DNA of 64,000 nucleotides from positions 32,972,964 to 33,036,963 of the forward strand of contig OW203761.1 of the NCBI GenBank assembly GCA_934045905.1. The letters run 5' to 3'. The notes under the pieces are model-generated. The model worked only from the letters and a program-made list of their open reading frames with translations, was not told the DNA's origin and searched no databases. Positions 13,461 through 27,500 of this stretch are shown here, piece by piece. The position numbers were made by a program, and so were the translations under genes. Each line of letters opens with the position of its first letter. The stretch's first letter is position 1. The DNA comes from Leuctra nigra. Lineage: Eukaryota; Arthropoda; Insecta; Plecoptera; Leuctridae.

Positions 13461-15323
13461 GGGGCAATATCTCATGCATTGTACCTGTGTTTTCGTTTTG
13501 ACAGCGGTCTAGCTCCCACTCACCAATTACTCAATGTGATGTGTGATGTTTTCTATTATAGTTTTGAGATATTGAAACTTTTCAGTCATAAAACGCGATG
13601 TATGTGATGGTCAATTTAATCCAATTAGTGGTCATTCAATGTGAAAAAATTGACTTAAAGCGAACAAGGGCAACACTAACATATTTCAAATAAATTAAAC
13701 GGTCAAAATTTTTGATGTGTGACTATATTTAATGGTTGTGTTCACAAAATAAAATGTTATTAGTTTAACACCAGGATATATATTTAAATAAAGATGAAGG
13801 AATTTAATATGTATTCAAAAATGTGTAGCCTATAATTCGACTAGACTTTTTGTATTGCCAGCCAGTAATATTATAGTTGATCTTTTTGATTGGATTGTGA
13901 GTTCTGTCAGAAACGATGACAGAAATGTCGATGAATTAATGAGATCTGCTTGTTGTGTCCTACTTTTTCATGTTAAATAATCCATCTAGTTAATTATAAA
14001 TTAAAAGATCCATTAACCCCCCAAACCGAGCATAAACTATTGTAAAAGAAAATCTATAAAATCACCTCAAGGGTGAAGGTTAAAGTCAAGTTTCCAGCTT
14101 TTGTGTAAGTCGAATTTGAATAACAATGAGATAAATAATGAAAGTCTCTTTATTTCCCAGGTGCGTGTTTCTCTGGTTGCATAACAAGCAGGCGCTCGCA
14201 GTGGCCTCTCACTTTGCCATCGCGACGCCACAGGGACGCTAGCGACGTCTCTCGGGGTAACTGGGAATCACGATGACGTTTTCCTTGGAGAGCGGTTTTC
14301 ACTAATCGGATGCCTTAGAAATGTATCTTTACTTTTCAGTTTTATTCAGTTACTTGCACGAAACAAAACGCGCCTCTTGTTAACATTGAAGAGTAATTTA
14401 CAAGTTTTTATTGTGTGAGAGATAACACAAATAATCTTAAATAAAGTAATTTGTATTATAATTTCAGTGCAAAGGTGTTGCAGGATTAACTATAAAAGAA
14501 CGAAATTCGCCAACGTAATCTACTTCAGATAATCAGAGGCTATTCCCCCCGATCGTTCTCTTCATGGGTTCATATCCCGGTTGACGCATTCTTCTTCCAG
14601 CTAATAATCAATCATCTGGCATATTGATTGCAGTTTACGTAGCTCCACATTGTACGTTGAACACCTGGAAATATGCGACCACTTCTATGACTCAAAAGTT
14701 CACGAACTATAAATCAACTCATTCGATCCCCACCTCCGATAATGACTCATGAGTCACGACCAAGGTTCACTCTGCAAAATCTGAATAAAAGTGAATATGT
14801 AAATGAGGTCCTGCGCGATGAAATGTTGGCAGTAATGTCTTGGTTCGTACGCCGGTGTTGTGGGTAGACTAGACGGGTTTCTTCGAGTCGACTTCGTACG
14901 CCGGTGTTGTGGGTAGACTAGACGGGTTTCTTCGAGTCGACTTCGTACGCCGGTGTTGTGGGTAGACTAGACGGGTTTCTTCGAGTCGACTTCGTACGCC
15001 GGTGTTGTGGGTAGACTAGACGGGTTTCTTCGAGTCGACTTCGTACGCCGGTGTTGTGGGTAGACTAGACGGGTTTCTTCGAGTCGACTTCGTACGATAC
15101 GGTTGGTTTTCGAATGAGTGCGCGGGCTTTCGTCTGACTCATGGCACTGCATTCAACTCTCTGGCCTCGACGGTAACGGTCAAGACGAGGTGTGAACTGT
15201 GTGTATGAAACATAAAATAAACAATCGGGTGTGAACATTCGATGAGTGACTGGGAGAACAATCATGTTGGTGTCTTAACTAATAGTGACGTGTGAATTTA
15301 ACATTTTGATCCAATTTAAGAAA
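13461..15323. other. Intergenic region between the divergent kinesin and myosin genes
   Basis: This stretch separates the two predicted transcription starts. It is AT-rich apart from the minisatellite at 14844-15088. A tRNA B-box-like stretch GGGTTCATATCCCGG near 14566-14580 suggests a degraded SINE. No coding exon was recognised. Confidence 0.5.
14844..15088. repeat. Minisatellite, five perfect copies of a 49-bp unit
   Basis: Each unit starts TTCGTACGCCGGTGTTGTGG and ends CTTCGAGTCGAC. I see five consecutive copies with no differences, then a sixth that diverges after TTCGTACG. It lies about 240 bases upstream of the predicted myosin start codon, so it may fall in the promoter. Complete identity implies recent expansion or homogenisation. 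Confidence 0.95.
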
Positions 15324-18300
15324 ATGTTTGACAGGTAAGGTGCACATACCGTGTGTTTTATGTTAATGAGTTTAAAAACCTCAACCTTGCATGAAAAAAG
15401 TGAACTAGAATTTCATTCTTGAGGAGGTTCGGCCAACTACTTATGAGTCTTAATTAACTTAATGCTATATAATCATTGTGAACATAAGAGTAATTTCTGA
15501 GCATTTAATTGGTAGTTCCCATGACAGGACTACGAAGTTTTCGCCCGCTACTGAGTACTTATCAAACGTCTAATCAGTGTGTCATAGGTGGTCATACCAT
15601 GTCTTATTCATATGCGAGCGAGGTCACAGATAAACGTATCGTATCAGCAGATAATGCGAAGGCTTGTTTGTACCTACCTCTACGTATACAAAAAGTGCCG
15701 AAAATTATTCTGCAATTTTGAAGTTGGTGTAAGAAGATGGATCATTAGCGAATCATTTTCTTTTTCTCGGCGTGTTTCATAGAATCAGATGCACGATCTT
15801 GTATTACCTCGGCCAGCTGGTCTTAAAACTGCATTCAACACTGTCCTGCCATCCCATACTTGTTAACAATGGCACATAAAAATAAAGTATAGTGCACGAA
15901 AATTACTTTGCATCATAAAAAGTGGGGAAAAAATAATTATGGAAGGGTTTATTAATTAAAGTGGTCTTCCTCTTAGAGTAAAAGATAGATCCAAATCGTG
16001 TACTCATGGGTCATTGCACATCGGTTCCTCCTCTAACCATTTCCTAATACTCATTACCAAACAAGCTTCATTGTTGTATAAGACCTCTGAATATTCCACA
16101 CATGCAGCCAGAGAAATCATTCAGACAAAACACGTAAATGCAAATGAACTAGATAACATAACGAAAGGATCTTCTTTATTCTCGAAACGTACCATCGAAT
16201 TTCTTACCCCGTTACATTTTTGACGCACCCATTGATCTACAAACATGCGTATGTCCTCACGTGTTCACCTACTGGTTAAAGAACCCCTTCAAGATCGGGC
16301 GGGTTTACATTCACTTCGGGATTTCCTATTTTTTATAATCCCTTATCGATGATTTAATAAGATTTCAATGGAGGATTAGTTTCACATTTTTTATCGTCTA
16401 CGTAAGTTCATATTATTATTTTACTGCTTGTATCTTGTGTTATTCTACGGGAAGATAATAAATACAATACCCAACAGCTTTGTGGGATGATGTCATTCCG
16501 CATCAAAGAAATCCCGACGCCTCAATGATTCCAGCATGTGCGACTCTTCAGGACTGTCGGAGCTGGTAGCAATAAGTTCTGTAGTCACAAGTCAATATAT
16601 TATATAATTCCAGAGTGACGAAATGTAGTTCACTCAGCAGCTGATTGAGTATCTTTAGCCATCCTTCTGACTATTTATAACATTATTAGCACCAACAATC
16701 GACATAATAGTGGGTGGCTGAAGGGTTACCGACTTCCAACTTCTACGACTGCCAAAAGTCGCGGTGGGAGGCGAGATGGACGGATGATTGTCCGGAAGTA
16801 ATAAAGACGATTTTAATTCGAAACCATACACGTGTGCTGTATCTAACGAGTTCCAGACTTATCACAGATCAACAACACATTCTTATTATTATTTTCAGAC
16901 TCCAAAACATTTGTTAATGTGATACGAAAATGTAAACCCGTAAAAATAAAATGTATCACAATGAGTAGGTAAAGCATTCAAGATGTCAAATTATTTATTC
17001 TCGTGAGATTAAATCAAAATGATATACAACTTCGGAATAAATTGGGAACGACACAATTTAGTAGTTGTAAAGTAGAATTTCCTTCACTTCGAACAAATCC
17101 GATAAAAGAATGAAGAAAGTTAAAACCTTTTACCTCTCTGAATGTAGCAGGGTCATCTTGAATAGCATCACCTTTTATAACCTATGTCTATCGAAGTGAT
17201 CTAGTGTGAAGGTAACGGGGTGGGGGATCTTCCAAATAAGGTGATCTCCGGTGAGCCTCGCACCCACGCAGTCGGCATCTGGAATCTGGTCGTCTCAGGG
17301 CGAAGTCGGCGTATGTCATCATTTAGTCGACTCGCAACGGGCGTTACTTCATCTCAATATGTTGATTACATTATAGCGGGCTTCGAATCCCAGACGCAGC
17401 TACCCAAAAACAGCATCACAAATTAGATTTCAGTCCGTTCGACACTAAGGTTAACGTTCTTCAAATGTTGCTATTTATTTATAAAGCAGCGCAGACAAAA
17501 AAAGTGTGCCTATTTCGTTTTTCGTATCAATGAACCCAAATACCATTAACCCAGATATTAATTTGATGAGGATCCCTATCATCTATGTTATGTCATGTTG
17601 TAGTTTTAAGAATAGTTTGTTTTCGCTCAATTAACTTTGTGGTTCATTATTCCTCATGAGATCTTGGAACCAAATATATTATTTATAAACCGTTGCTTTA
17701 GCCAGTTTGTCTTCGAAATCTCACCTTTCTTGTTACAATCAGACTCAGTTTTGTGGCCAACCTCGTGATGTGACCAATGGTAGGCCATGACTGCATGCAG
17801 GAATTCATCAATACTCGGCAGTTCTTCATGACTTGTAATCATTTCAAGTGTAAACTCTTGCCATTGTAAAACAGCACGATGTTTAAGCTGTGAAGTTGAA
17901 TGTCTCTCTAATGACAAAAGATTAGTACTGGCATTAAGCCTGATGTACAATTGAAATAAGGTGTATGGTTTAGTGTTTAGTGATTAGTGTTTAAGATGTT
18001 ATAACAGAGTCCAGTGCACAATTGCTTAATTCACAAGGTTATTTCACCATGATAAAATTAAATAATTGATCGAGAAATTATATGGAAACAAAAATATGAG
18101 CAAGACTAGGCACAAATATCAAATTAAAATGCTTCCAATGATATAAATTCATAAGACTTTTCATTTTCCCGTACGAATTTGACATAACTTAAACCATAAA
18201 CCAATTGTGACAGTTGTGCTTGTGCATGATCTAGTCGGGCGCTAGCTCGACGCTGCCAAGCACCGCTCTAATACAACGTGCGAGCTACTACCAGACTTAT

Positions 18301-18486
18301 ACTGCAAGCGCTTCGGGCCCGATTTCGGGGTGTCAGTACGCATGCAAGCATTTAGAAATGAAAGTTGAAAACCATGGTTATCGGGTATATTTAGCCACCT
18401 GACAACACCTAACCAAATATCAAAGTGCTGCGATTATCCCTTCGGGGTGAATTTTGGGCCTCAAACATGCAAGGATTGACTTTCAT

Positions 18487-18519
<33 letters not shown>

Positions 18520-21500
18520 GCACGGTCAATTTGTTTGCCCCTCTCCACAGGTTGAACGGTTTGTCCTAGAGAGTTGAAATTTGGCAGAGACATAGAGTCA
18601 TATTTATAGCAGTGCCCTTTGAAAGAAAATCTGAAACATTTTGACCGGAAGTGAAGTTATTACAATTTTAAATTTTAAATATTTTAAAAGTCAAACGGGT
18701 CCATCGAGAGTTTTGAAATTTGGCAACAATAAAGACAATGTATTGCTAGACACTCCACTTCAAGAAAAATCAATAAATTTAAACCGGAAGTGGGAAAATT
18801 ATCAATATTTACGTTCCGCCCTTCTTCTTTGATACACTAAACAGCGGCTCTAATTCCCATCGGACTGATAGCTCATTTTAGGAAGGCAGCTGGCTTCGAC
18901 ATCTGCATAACACGTTCGATTCCCGATCCCGGAAAACTTTTTTTTTCATATATTATTTTTTAATTTGTATAAGCGATGATACCTTCATGGATATATATTC
19001 AAATGAGAGGTCCAGGGATGCTGTGAAGATCATCAATAGACCGAAACATCGCAATCGCGGCACGCCAGTTGCCATCGTGAACACTGAAGATATCAGGGAA
19101 TCAGGAATTGCGCACGTCGTTTTACGCTCCACCTTTCTTCTTTGATATACTACACAGGTTTATATTTCAGTGTGGCGAATTGGCTCGGTCACATGAGGCA
19201 AGTGACTTCGATCACGGCGTTGCCGGGTTCGATCCCCGTAACAAACGTTTTATTTTTTATCTTTTTATTTACTTAAAAAATGTTTAACCTTCTTGTGTAT
19301 ATATTCAAAATGTTAATCCGAATACATTCAACGATTACATAGCTACTCTTTTTAATATTATACTCATTGGACTCTAGTAATGATTGTCAATGTACACGTT
19401 GTACGTAAAGTTGTGCAATAAAACAATTCGTGGTCATGCTAATCAACAGAATCTTGGTGGCTCAGTTACTAAACTAGAAACCACACAAAAAAGGTTCCAT
19501 TACTGGGTGCATAAGGTTGTCACAGCTTTTAATTTATCCGAATTATTTAATTATGTAAAATACAGTTAATTAAGTAAATAGTACAATTCAGTGAAGGCTC
19601 CATAACTAATATTCAGAGTATTAGGTGTTTACAACTTTTCATTTGTCACACTTATTTAATTATTTAAAATAGAGTTAATTTGTCAATATTGGTGGCTCAA
19701 CAAGAAACAAGAACATTACGAAACAAGAAACCAGACAAAAAGGCTCCATTACGTGCATCCATTACGTGCATTAGGTTCTAAAATTAATTTAATTATTTTA
19801 ATTATGCTAATTTGTCAATCTTGATGGCTCAGTTACGAAACAATAAACCACACAAAAAGGCTCCATTACTAGGTATATTAGGTGCTCTTTGCTCCTAATA
19901 CTCTAAGAGACTAATGCTCTGGTGCTCTGGTACATTTTTAATAAATGAGACTACCAATGGATGCTGTGAAGATCATCAATAGACAGAAACATCGCCATCG
20001 CGGCACGCCGGTTGCCATCGTGAACAGTGAAGATATCAGGGAAACAGGAATTGCGCACGTCGTTTTACGCTCTACCTTTCTTCTTTGATATACTACACAG
20101 GTTTAATTTCAGTGTGGCGAATTGGCTCGGTCACATGAGGCAAGTGACTTCGATCACGGCGTTGCCGGGTTCGATCCCCGTAACAAATGTTTTATTTTTT
20201 TATCTTTTTCTTTACTTAAAAAATGTTTAACCTTCTTGTGTATATATTCAAAATGTTAATCCGAATACATTCAACGATTACATAGCAACTCTTTTTAATA
20301 TTATACTCATTGGACTCTAATAATGATTGTCAATGTACACGTTGTACGTAAAGTTGTGCTATAAAACAATTCGTGGTCATGCTAATCAACAGAATCTTGG
20401 TGGCCTCAGTTACTAAACTAGAAACCACACAAAAAATGCTCCATTACTGGGTGCATAAGGTTGTCACAGCTTTTAATTTATCCGAATTATTTAATTATGT
20501 AAAATTCAGGTAATTTAGTAAATAGTAAAATTCAGTAAAGGCTCCATTACTAATATTCAGTGTATTACGTGTTTACAACTTTTCATTTGTCACACTTATA
20601 TATTATTTAAAATAGAGTTAATTTGTCAATATTGGTGGCTCAACAAGAAACAAGAACAACACGAAACAAGAAACCACACAAAAAGGCTCCATTACGTGCA
20701 TCCATTACGTGATCACAACTTTAAGTTTCTAAAATAAATTTAATTATTTTAATTATGCAAATTTGTCGATCTTGATGGTTCAGATACGAAACAAGAAACC
20801 ACACAAAATGGCTCCATTACTAGGTTTATTAGGTGTTTACAACTTAGTAAAAATTATTTCATTATTTCAGATGTTGTAATCTGTCAATCTTAGAAGCTCG
20901 GTTACAATAAACAAGAAACTACACTAAATGGTCCATGATAATTAATGGAAATCTGTGGGTATGAGAGATTTAAATTTCATTTCATCATCCAACAATGCTT
21001 ACGTTAAAAAGTTAGAATAATAAAACGCCTTTAAATTGTCATGATTTATTTCCAAACTGTGAGTCAAAGTCTCATCAAGTGACATTGTTTAATGGAAATA
21101 AATGAAACTGAAACTGATGTTCCTCCTAATCTGACACTAATAAAATAAACATTGGTTTTGATGCGAACGTTATATACGAAAGTGGTCTGGCTTGTTTACA
21201 TCGGCAATACAATAATATTCTTCAAGTATCTAGGCAATAGCACGAAGTTGTTTCCTGGTTTGAAAATATGAAAATATTATCTTCCACAGCAACATCACAA
21301 AACAATATAATAATCACTAAATAAGATCAGTGGACTAATTAAAATGCAAGCTCGATAACTGTTTACAAGTACCTATAGAAGAAGACAACAATACTAAATG
21401 GACATCGATCGTATTTGCCATGAACAAACAAATGTAAACATTAAGTTGACCTGACAGGGAGAGGCAGAGAGGTGGAGATGCCAGGTATAGGCCGGCCCAT

Positions 21501-24500
21501 GCTATCCGTGTACATAGGCGAGTAAGGCGGGTAGCGTAAATTTCATCACCCGTCATACTCCTTCCCACCAGCACTATAAACACCAGGTGGCTCAGCTAGT
21601 TAATCTTAACTAAGTTCCTTTTAAGTTACATTGCCTTCCAAAAACCATCCGGATTTTATTTAAAATGTGTTGTAAACATCTGTAAGCCTGCACGCTTTAC
21701 CAATTGAGTTTATACTTCGGAACTTTGACATAAAAGAGTGAACATGGGAGAATTTAAAAATGAGGAAACGCATTTGCAATCATCTTTCGTGTACCTTTCA
21801 GTTTACCTAGTGGCGACAAATACGCGTTTTACGAGATGAACGCACAAATTCCGGTTTACACCGGAACAATACACCTACAATTTACGTTATTCACATGACT
21901 CAAAGCTGTGAACTTTTAACAAATTATAATTTGATATAACTCAAATTCAACCAAAAGAAATGGACCCTTTCGTTATACTAACTTCGGAACTATTGAAATA
22001 AAAACAGAAAACTTTAGACAAGAAGTGACGTTGTTGGCGTTAACTGTAATGATAGGTAACACTTAATGATCAGTGAAAGCTGCTATAAACTTATACCCCA
22101 TATGACATGTTGTACAAAAACAAAAACTTGTAAAAAAAACTGCCAAGCACCTTCCCACTTAAAACAATTGAGATCTAAAAGAAGGGCCAAGCAATAATAT
22201 ATTGTTTAAACATTTTCGCACTTAAAATTCGTGAAATCATTTCGCCCAGTTACTGCCGCCAAGCACAACACTAAAAACCTAATGTTGTGTCCAAATTTGA
22301 AGAATACAATCTAAGTGAACCATCATTGTAAATTTAACAAAATTATAAAAATTAAAAACGACTTCAAAATAAATTTAAAATTGAAATTAAAAAAATTAAA
22401 AATAAAGCTTGGCGCATTGAATTTGCACCGACCATATTGTAGACTTCCTCTATCTTCTTCCTACTTTCTGTCATTCTTCGGCTCCTTTATCGTCATCTTC
22501 TTTCTTATGTTGCCTTCTTCTTGACACAATGCGCCTAGCTTTATTTTTAATTTTTTTAATTTCAATTTTAAATTTATTTTGAAGTCGTTTTTAATTTTTA
22601 TAATTTTGTTAAATTTACAATGATGGTTCACTTAGATTGTATTCTTCAAATTTGGACACAACATTAGGTTTTTAGTGTTGTGCTTGGCGGCAGTAACTGG
22701 GCGAAATGATCTCACGAATTTTAAGTGCGAAAATGTTTAAACAATATATTATTGCTTGGCCCTTCTTTTAGATCTCAATTGTTTTAAGTGGGAAGGTGCT
22801 TGGCAGTTTTTTTTACAATAACGTTATAACAGCACCTTTCATTTCTCTTAAACACTAAACACTAAACCATAAACCTTATTTCACTTGTGCATCAGGCTAG
22901 ACATTGCGATTGAAGAATGATTTATTGGATCATTCGTATTTGAAGGTTATTTTCTAAAATCGCTGAAAATAAGATATTGTCGTAAATGCTCATTACTTAA
23001 CATATTAATTGTTTCATGAATTAGTGAGATTAAAGTCAATTATATCTCCAAGTATTATCTTATCAGGTACGTGGGCAGCCTTTATCTGGTTCATTAAAGC
23101 CATGGATTGATGCGATAGGTATTGTGTTATGTGATCCAAGTTGTCACCGCACAGGTGAGCGGGCTTCGTATCTGGCTGGGTGTTTCTCATATCACTGCCG
23201 AATTAGTGTGTATTTCGTTCATCTGCTGTGTGAGCAATCATGAGCTCACTGCAAGTACCTGACAGGCCGGACAGGTAAATAAATCAATCTCAATCGCTTC
23301 ATCATTATTTAGAGATTCTTTTCTCATGTTACTAGATTTAGCGAGCATGTAAGGACTGAATTGCATTATTAATTTTTCATTTTCAATAATGGTTTACAGT
23401 AGGTACTAGGAGAATTAAATAATTGAACATCATACATTGAGGAATATAAAGAGTAGCTTTACTTTAATAATTTTGTTTAAAATCCTAAATGATTGTATTA
23501 TCTAGTTCAAAATTTGGTTGAAGAATTGATTTTGAGACTTGATTCAAAAATTGATCTGTGTATAGTAGAGAGAAGAGAACCAAGTTTTATTTTTAATTCT
23601 GGTATCCTTTACAATTGATGACACCACATAACGTCATACTCATATGTGTGCTCGTAAAATAATGCAGCTGGTGTTGGGAATAGGAGGTATGTACTCAGTA
23701 CTACTATGCAAAATTAGAACTCCAGCGATTATGATTATTATATCTCGTATTTTCTCTGAATATTTCTTATGATGTTAAAATACTTCAAGTCTCGATTGTC
23801 TACCTTCATATTTCTCAAGAACGCCGCGAACTGATTATCAATTTAATCAGTAGATATCGAAGATTTAAGTGCAAACTGAATTGCATAAATTTATCTTGTC
23901 ACTACAAGAAAATTACAGTAGGTAAAACCCTTGACAAAAATCAGCTAGACAAAGTTGTTTAAAGCTTGATTAAAGCTTGATTATTTAAAGCTTGATTTAA
24001 AGCTTGATTCTCAACTTCGTTTCGAATTGCTAAATAGACGTGATCATAGGATTGGGACGAGTAAGAAGACTAACTCGAATAAATATTGCAAGTCATTTTT
24101 GTCTAAGAAATGCATCCAACTTATCTGCTCACTCATGACCTATTCGCGAAAGATGACCACAATGCACAAATGTGTCTATAATAATCTTCTACACATTCTG
24201 TGCAACTCTCCACGTACTTTGTCGAACCGGTTGATAAGATTACACGTGAGGAATGTAAAGATATCGCACACCGCTAAATGATAGCGAAGTTATACAATTT
24301 ACCTTGATTTGATTGATTATTTAGCTCATGTATAGTTCATGATTGATCGTGCCAGATAAGAATCAAATTAACTTTGAAATTATTTGAACCATCGGCTATA
24401 GGTATATGAATTACCTGTTTCTTGATACTATATATTGGTATTGCTATCAGTTCGAAGGTCATCCTTCCTGACTGAGTTTGTTTTCCCTCAGTCGAGGGCA

Positions 24501-27500
24501 AATACTAGGAAGGTTCCCTACTAAAAGCCAAATTCCAATACCCTCTATTCATCACAATTTCCGTCGCCACTAGTCTTGTTGGAAAACAGTGTGACGATCA
24601 ACCCCACTAAAATAAATTGCAATGAAAGCAATAAATTTAGAATTATTGTTGAACTCAATGTGACATATTGTATGTGAAAAGCCCCAAATACCGAAAAAAT
24701 ATATACTTTTGGACTTTCTTTACTCCAATAAATTAAATTGAGGTGAAATTAAGTTCAGGTTGGTATTAATTTGCAAAGTACTAATTACTGCCAGGGCGTA
24801 GTCGTAGCATAATATGTAATCAAGTATCTTCTTCTTCGCCGAAGCTGACGTAAACTAGTTTCAGTATCGATATATTTTCATCCATTTATAAGTTCAATAC
24901 TATTTCTTAGATAATAGATAGACTAATAGGAAAGCAGGGACCATAAACGTTGTGCAATACCGATAATAGCATGTAATAAATGTCGATTGCCTGCCACTCA
25001 TTTGAACCGCTACATTGTTCTGTGTGCGAGCACTTACAAAGACACCCAAGTCTACGACATAACTGTCGTCGTGTCGTGTGCGGAGAAAGTGGCATCAAAT
25101 TATTGTTCGCCGATTCCCTTTCCATATCCAAGAGAGGATGATCAATTTCGTCACACAATCAAGCAAGACTAATTGAGACACGCAAATATCAGTTTATTAA
25201 ACAGGATAAATATACAACACAATGACATTATGTAGCCAAATGTCTTAGAGGATGAGCAATTCCTTCCTCTATTACAGCAAGCAAGTTGTGTAACAGTATT
25301 GAATAGAATGATCAAGCGTATAATCAGTTGATGATCGTTAATTGGAATCATGGTTTGAGATTGAGATTAATACAAATAGAAATGTTGAACCAAGAGATAA
25401 AAATGGAATTGTGGGAATCTCACATACCTATGCATTTCTTTAAAACACATCACTGTTATTAATTACAATATAAAGTATGATTTTCTCCAGTGATTAAGAG
25501 CCGTACTCCTAAAAGTATAATCATAGAATTTTCTCACATCATGGTGTCGTGTTACGTTTCTTTGAGAATGCATCTCTGCATCACAATGAGAGAAGGAAGG
25601 GAAGAATGCATCTTTGACTCTCTGACTAGAAGAGATCGTAACAAAACTGCAGACAAAGTTACTTCTGTAACTGTTCAGACAATTATTCAGATACGATCTG
25701 CAGCTAAAATGTGGCAATAAGAAAGACAACAATATAAACATGCAATGAGGTGCGCTGCAATTTATAATCGCTTGCCACCTGCTGCACTTACAGATGTAAC
25801 CAAAAACATCGCACATTCTCTTTATATTTTATATCCCCACCCCATGGATACGTAGTATAGTATCAAGGAGTTATCACCAACGTAGCATTATTAACACAGC
25901 TGCTCCAGTTTCTTCCGGCACGACCACAAAATACATGAACACACTCTGAAAGACGTCTGTACCAGAATGTTTCCATCGCAAACACAATGGTGTGTGGACA
26001 TCCGCTGAAATATTCTCAACTTTAATAAAATGAGATATTGGCACAAAATATTTTATCCACATTAAATCATTGCCTTTGAGATAACTCATTGGTTCAGATG
26101 TTCTTAATTTAGATTGTTATAGGAACAAAGCCAAACGTGGAAATTGAGTTTGCGAGTTTGATCTATGCAGGTCAAAGACAACAGCTCAATTATTATGGCG
26201 AAAATAAATTAAACAATAACACACTTAGACCTAGAAAAGGTATTGAACCATAGAGAAAGATAAAACAAAATCATCATCACGAGACGTATTCACTCGAAAG
26301 TAATTCAGTTACTTTTTATGTACAATTTCACTACATATTACACGAATCTGATGTTTGAAGAAAGATTAATCACTATATAAATGAATAGTTTTAGTTCGAA
26401 GCCACCGAAATTGAGATCGAAGTAACAAGACCGTGAAAATCCTAGGAGATTGTTGCTAGAATTGGGCGGAGTTGTGTGTATAGCTAATAAAATAGTAGCA
26501 TTTCGCATGGTACGTAACACGACCATAAAGTTAGTGGAAATTGCAAGAAATTCGTATTTTCACCTGAAAACTAGTCTAGCTTAGTATTCATTCACAAAGT
26601 GTATATTAATGTTTAATTCCTACGTAGCATAGGGGCTCTCAACCTCTATTATCCAGTCGAGTTGCAAATGCATATTGACAGGAAATATAACTATTATCGG
26701 CATTATGCTGGCGAGGGGATGTCCTACTGCTAGAGAGTGAAAGTCACTTGCACTGTCATGTCAATTATAAATGTTGCAAATTGCAGTGTTTTATCTTTAG
26801 AATGAGCTGTCATAGTCCATATTTACTCAATAAACTGAATAGTGGTACTAAAGTAGAAATGAGTAACCTCGGTAAACAAGGAAACACTGATATTTGATAC
26901 AAAAATGCTCCGCAGAAATCCTCATAACTTTTATATGTTTTGTGGCCTGTGGGAGAACAGAAAAACGTTGAGTTGACTCAACATATTTCCATCACAATTC
27001 GATGAATAGCTTGAAAGTTTCAACAAGGTACTATACCAAGTTGCGAAACTCATTTGAAAGGCATACGACAAAATGAATTCCCACCTCACTTCCTGCATAA
27101 GTGAACATTTTGTCATCATCTTACAGAGAGCGCGCGGGCACTGGAGCTGAATTGGCCCTGGAAGGACAGCTAAGCGCGCGCGACCGCATCGGCGTCCAAG
27201 ACTTCGTCCTCCTCGAGGACTTCACCAGCGAAGCAGCTTTCATTGACAATCTACGGAAACGCTTCAAAGAGAATCTGATTTACGTAAGAACTGGTCTATA
27301 TGATTATACAACTAAATACTTGACGTGACAATGTGTTCTTGGATGTAATTCAAGTCAAGTCAAGTGTCTATTGTTGTAATCACGGTTGGTGTGTTTTGAC
27401 ATTGTTACAGACGTACATAGGACAAGTCCTCGTGTCCGTGAACCCGTACAAGAACCTGCCGATCTATTCGCCAGAAACGTGTAAAGAATATCGCAAAGCT

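Noticed and set aside
19170..19240. Possible functional tRNA gene
   Set aside because: The B-box is present, but a paired acceptor stem and anticodon arm are not evident, and the block is repeated as part of a larger element.
25463..25816. Minus-strand 117-codon open frame in myosin intron 1
   Set aside because: Composition is that of random AT-rich DNA, with no known motif and no repeats of coding origin.
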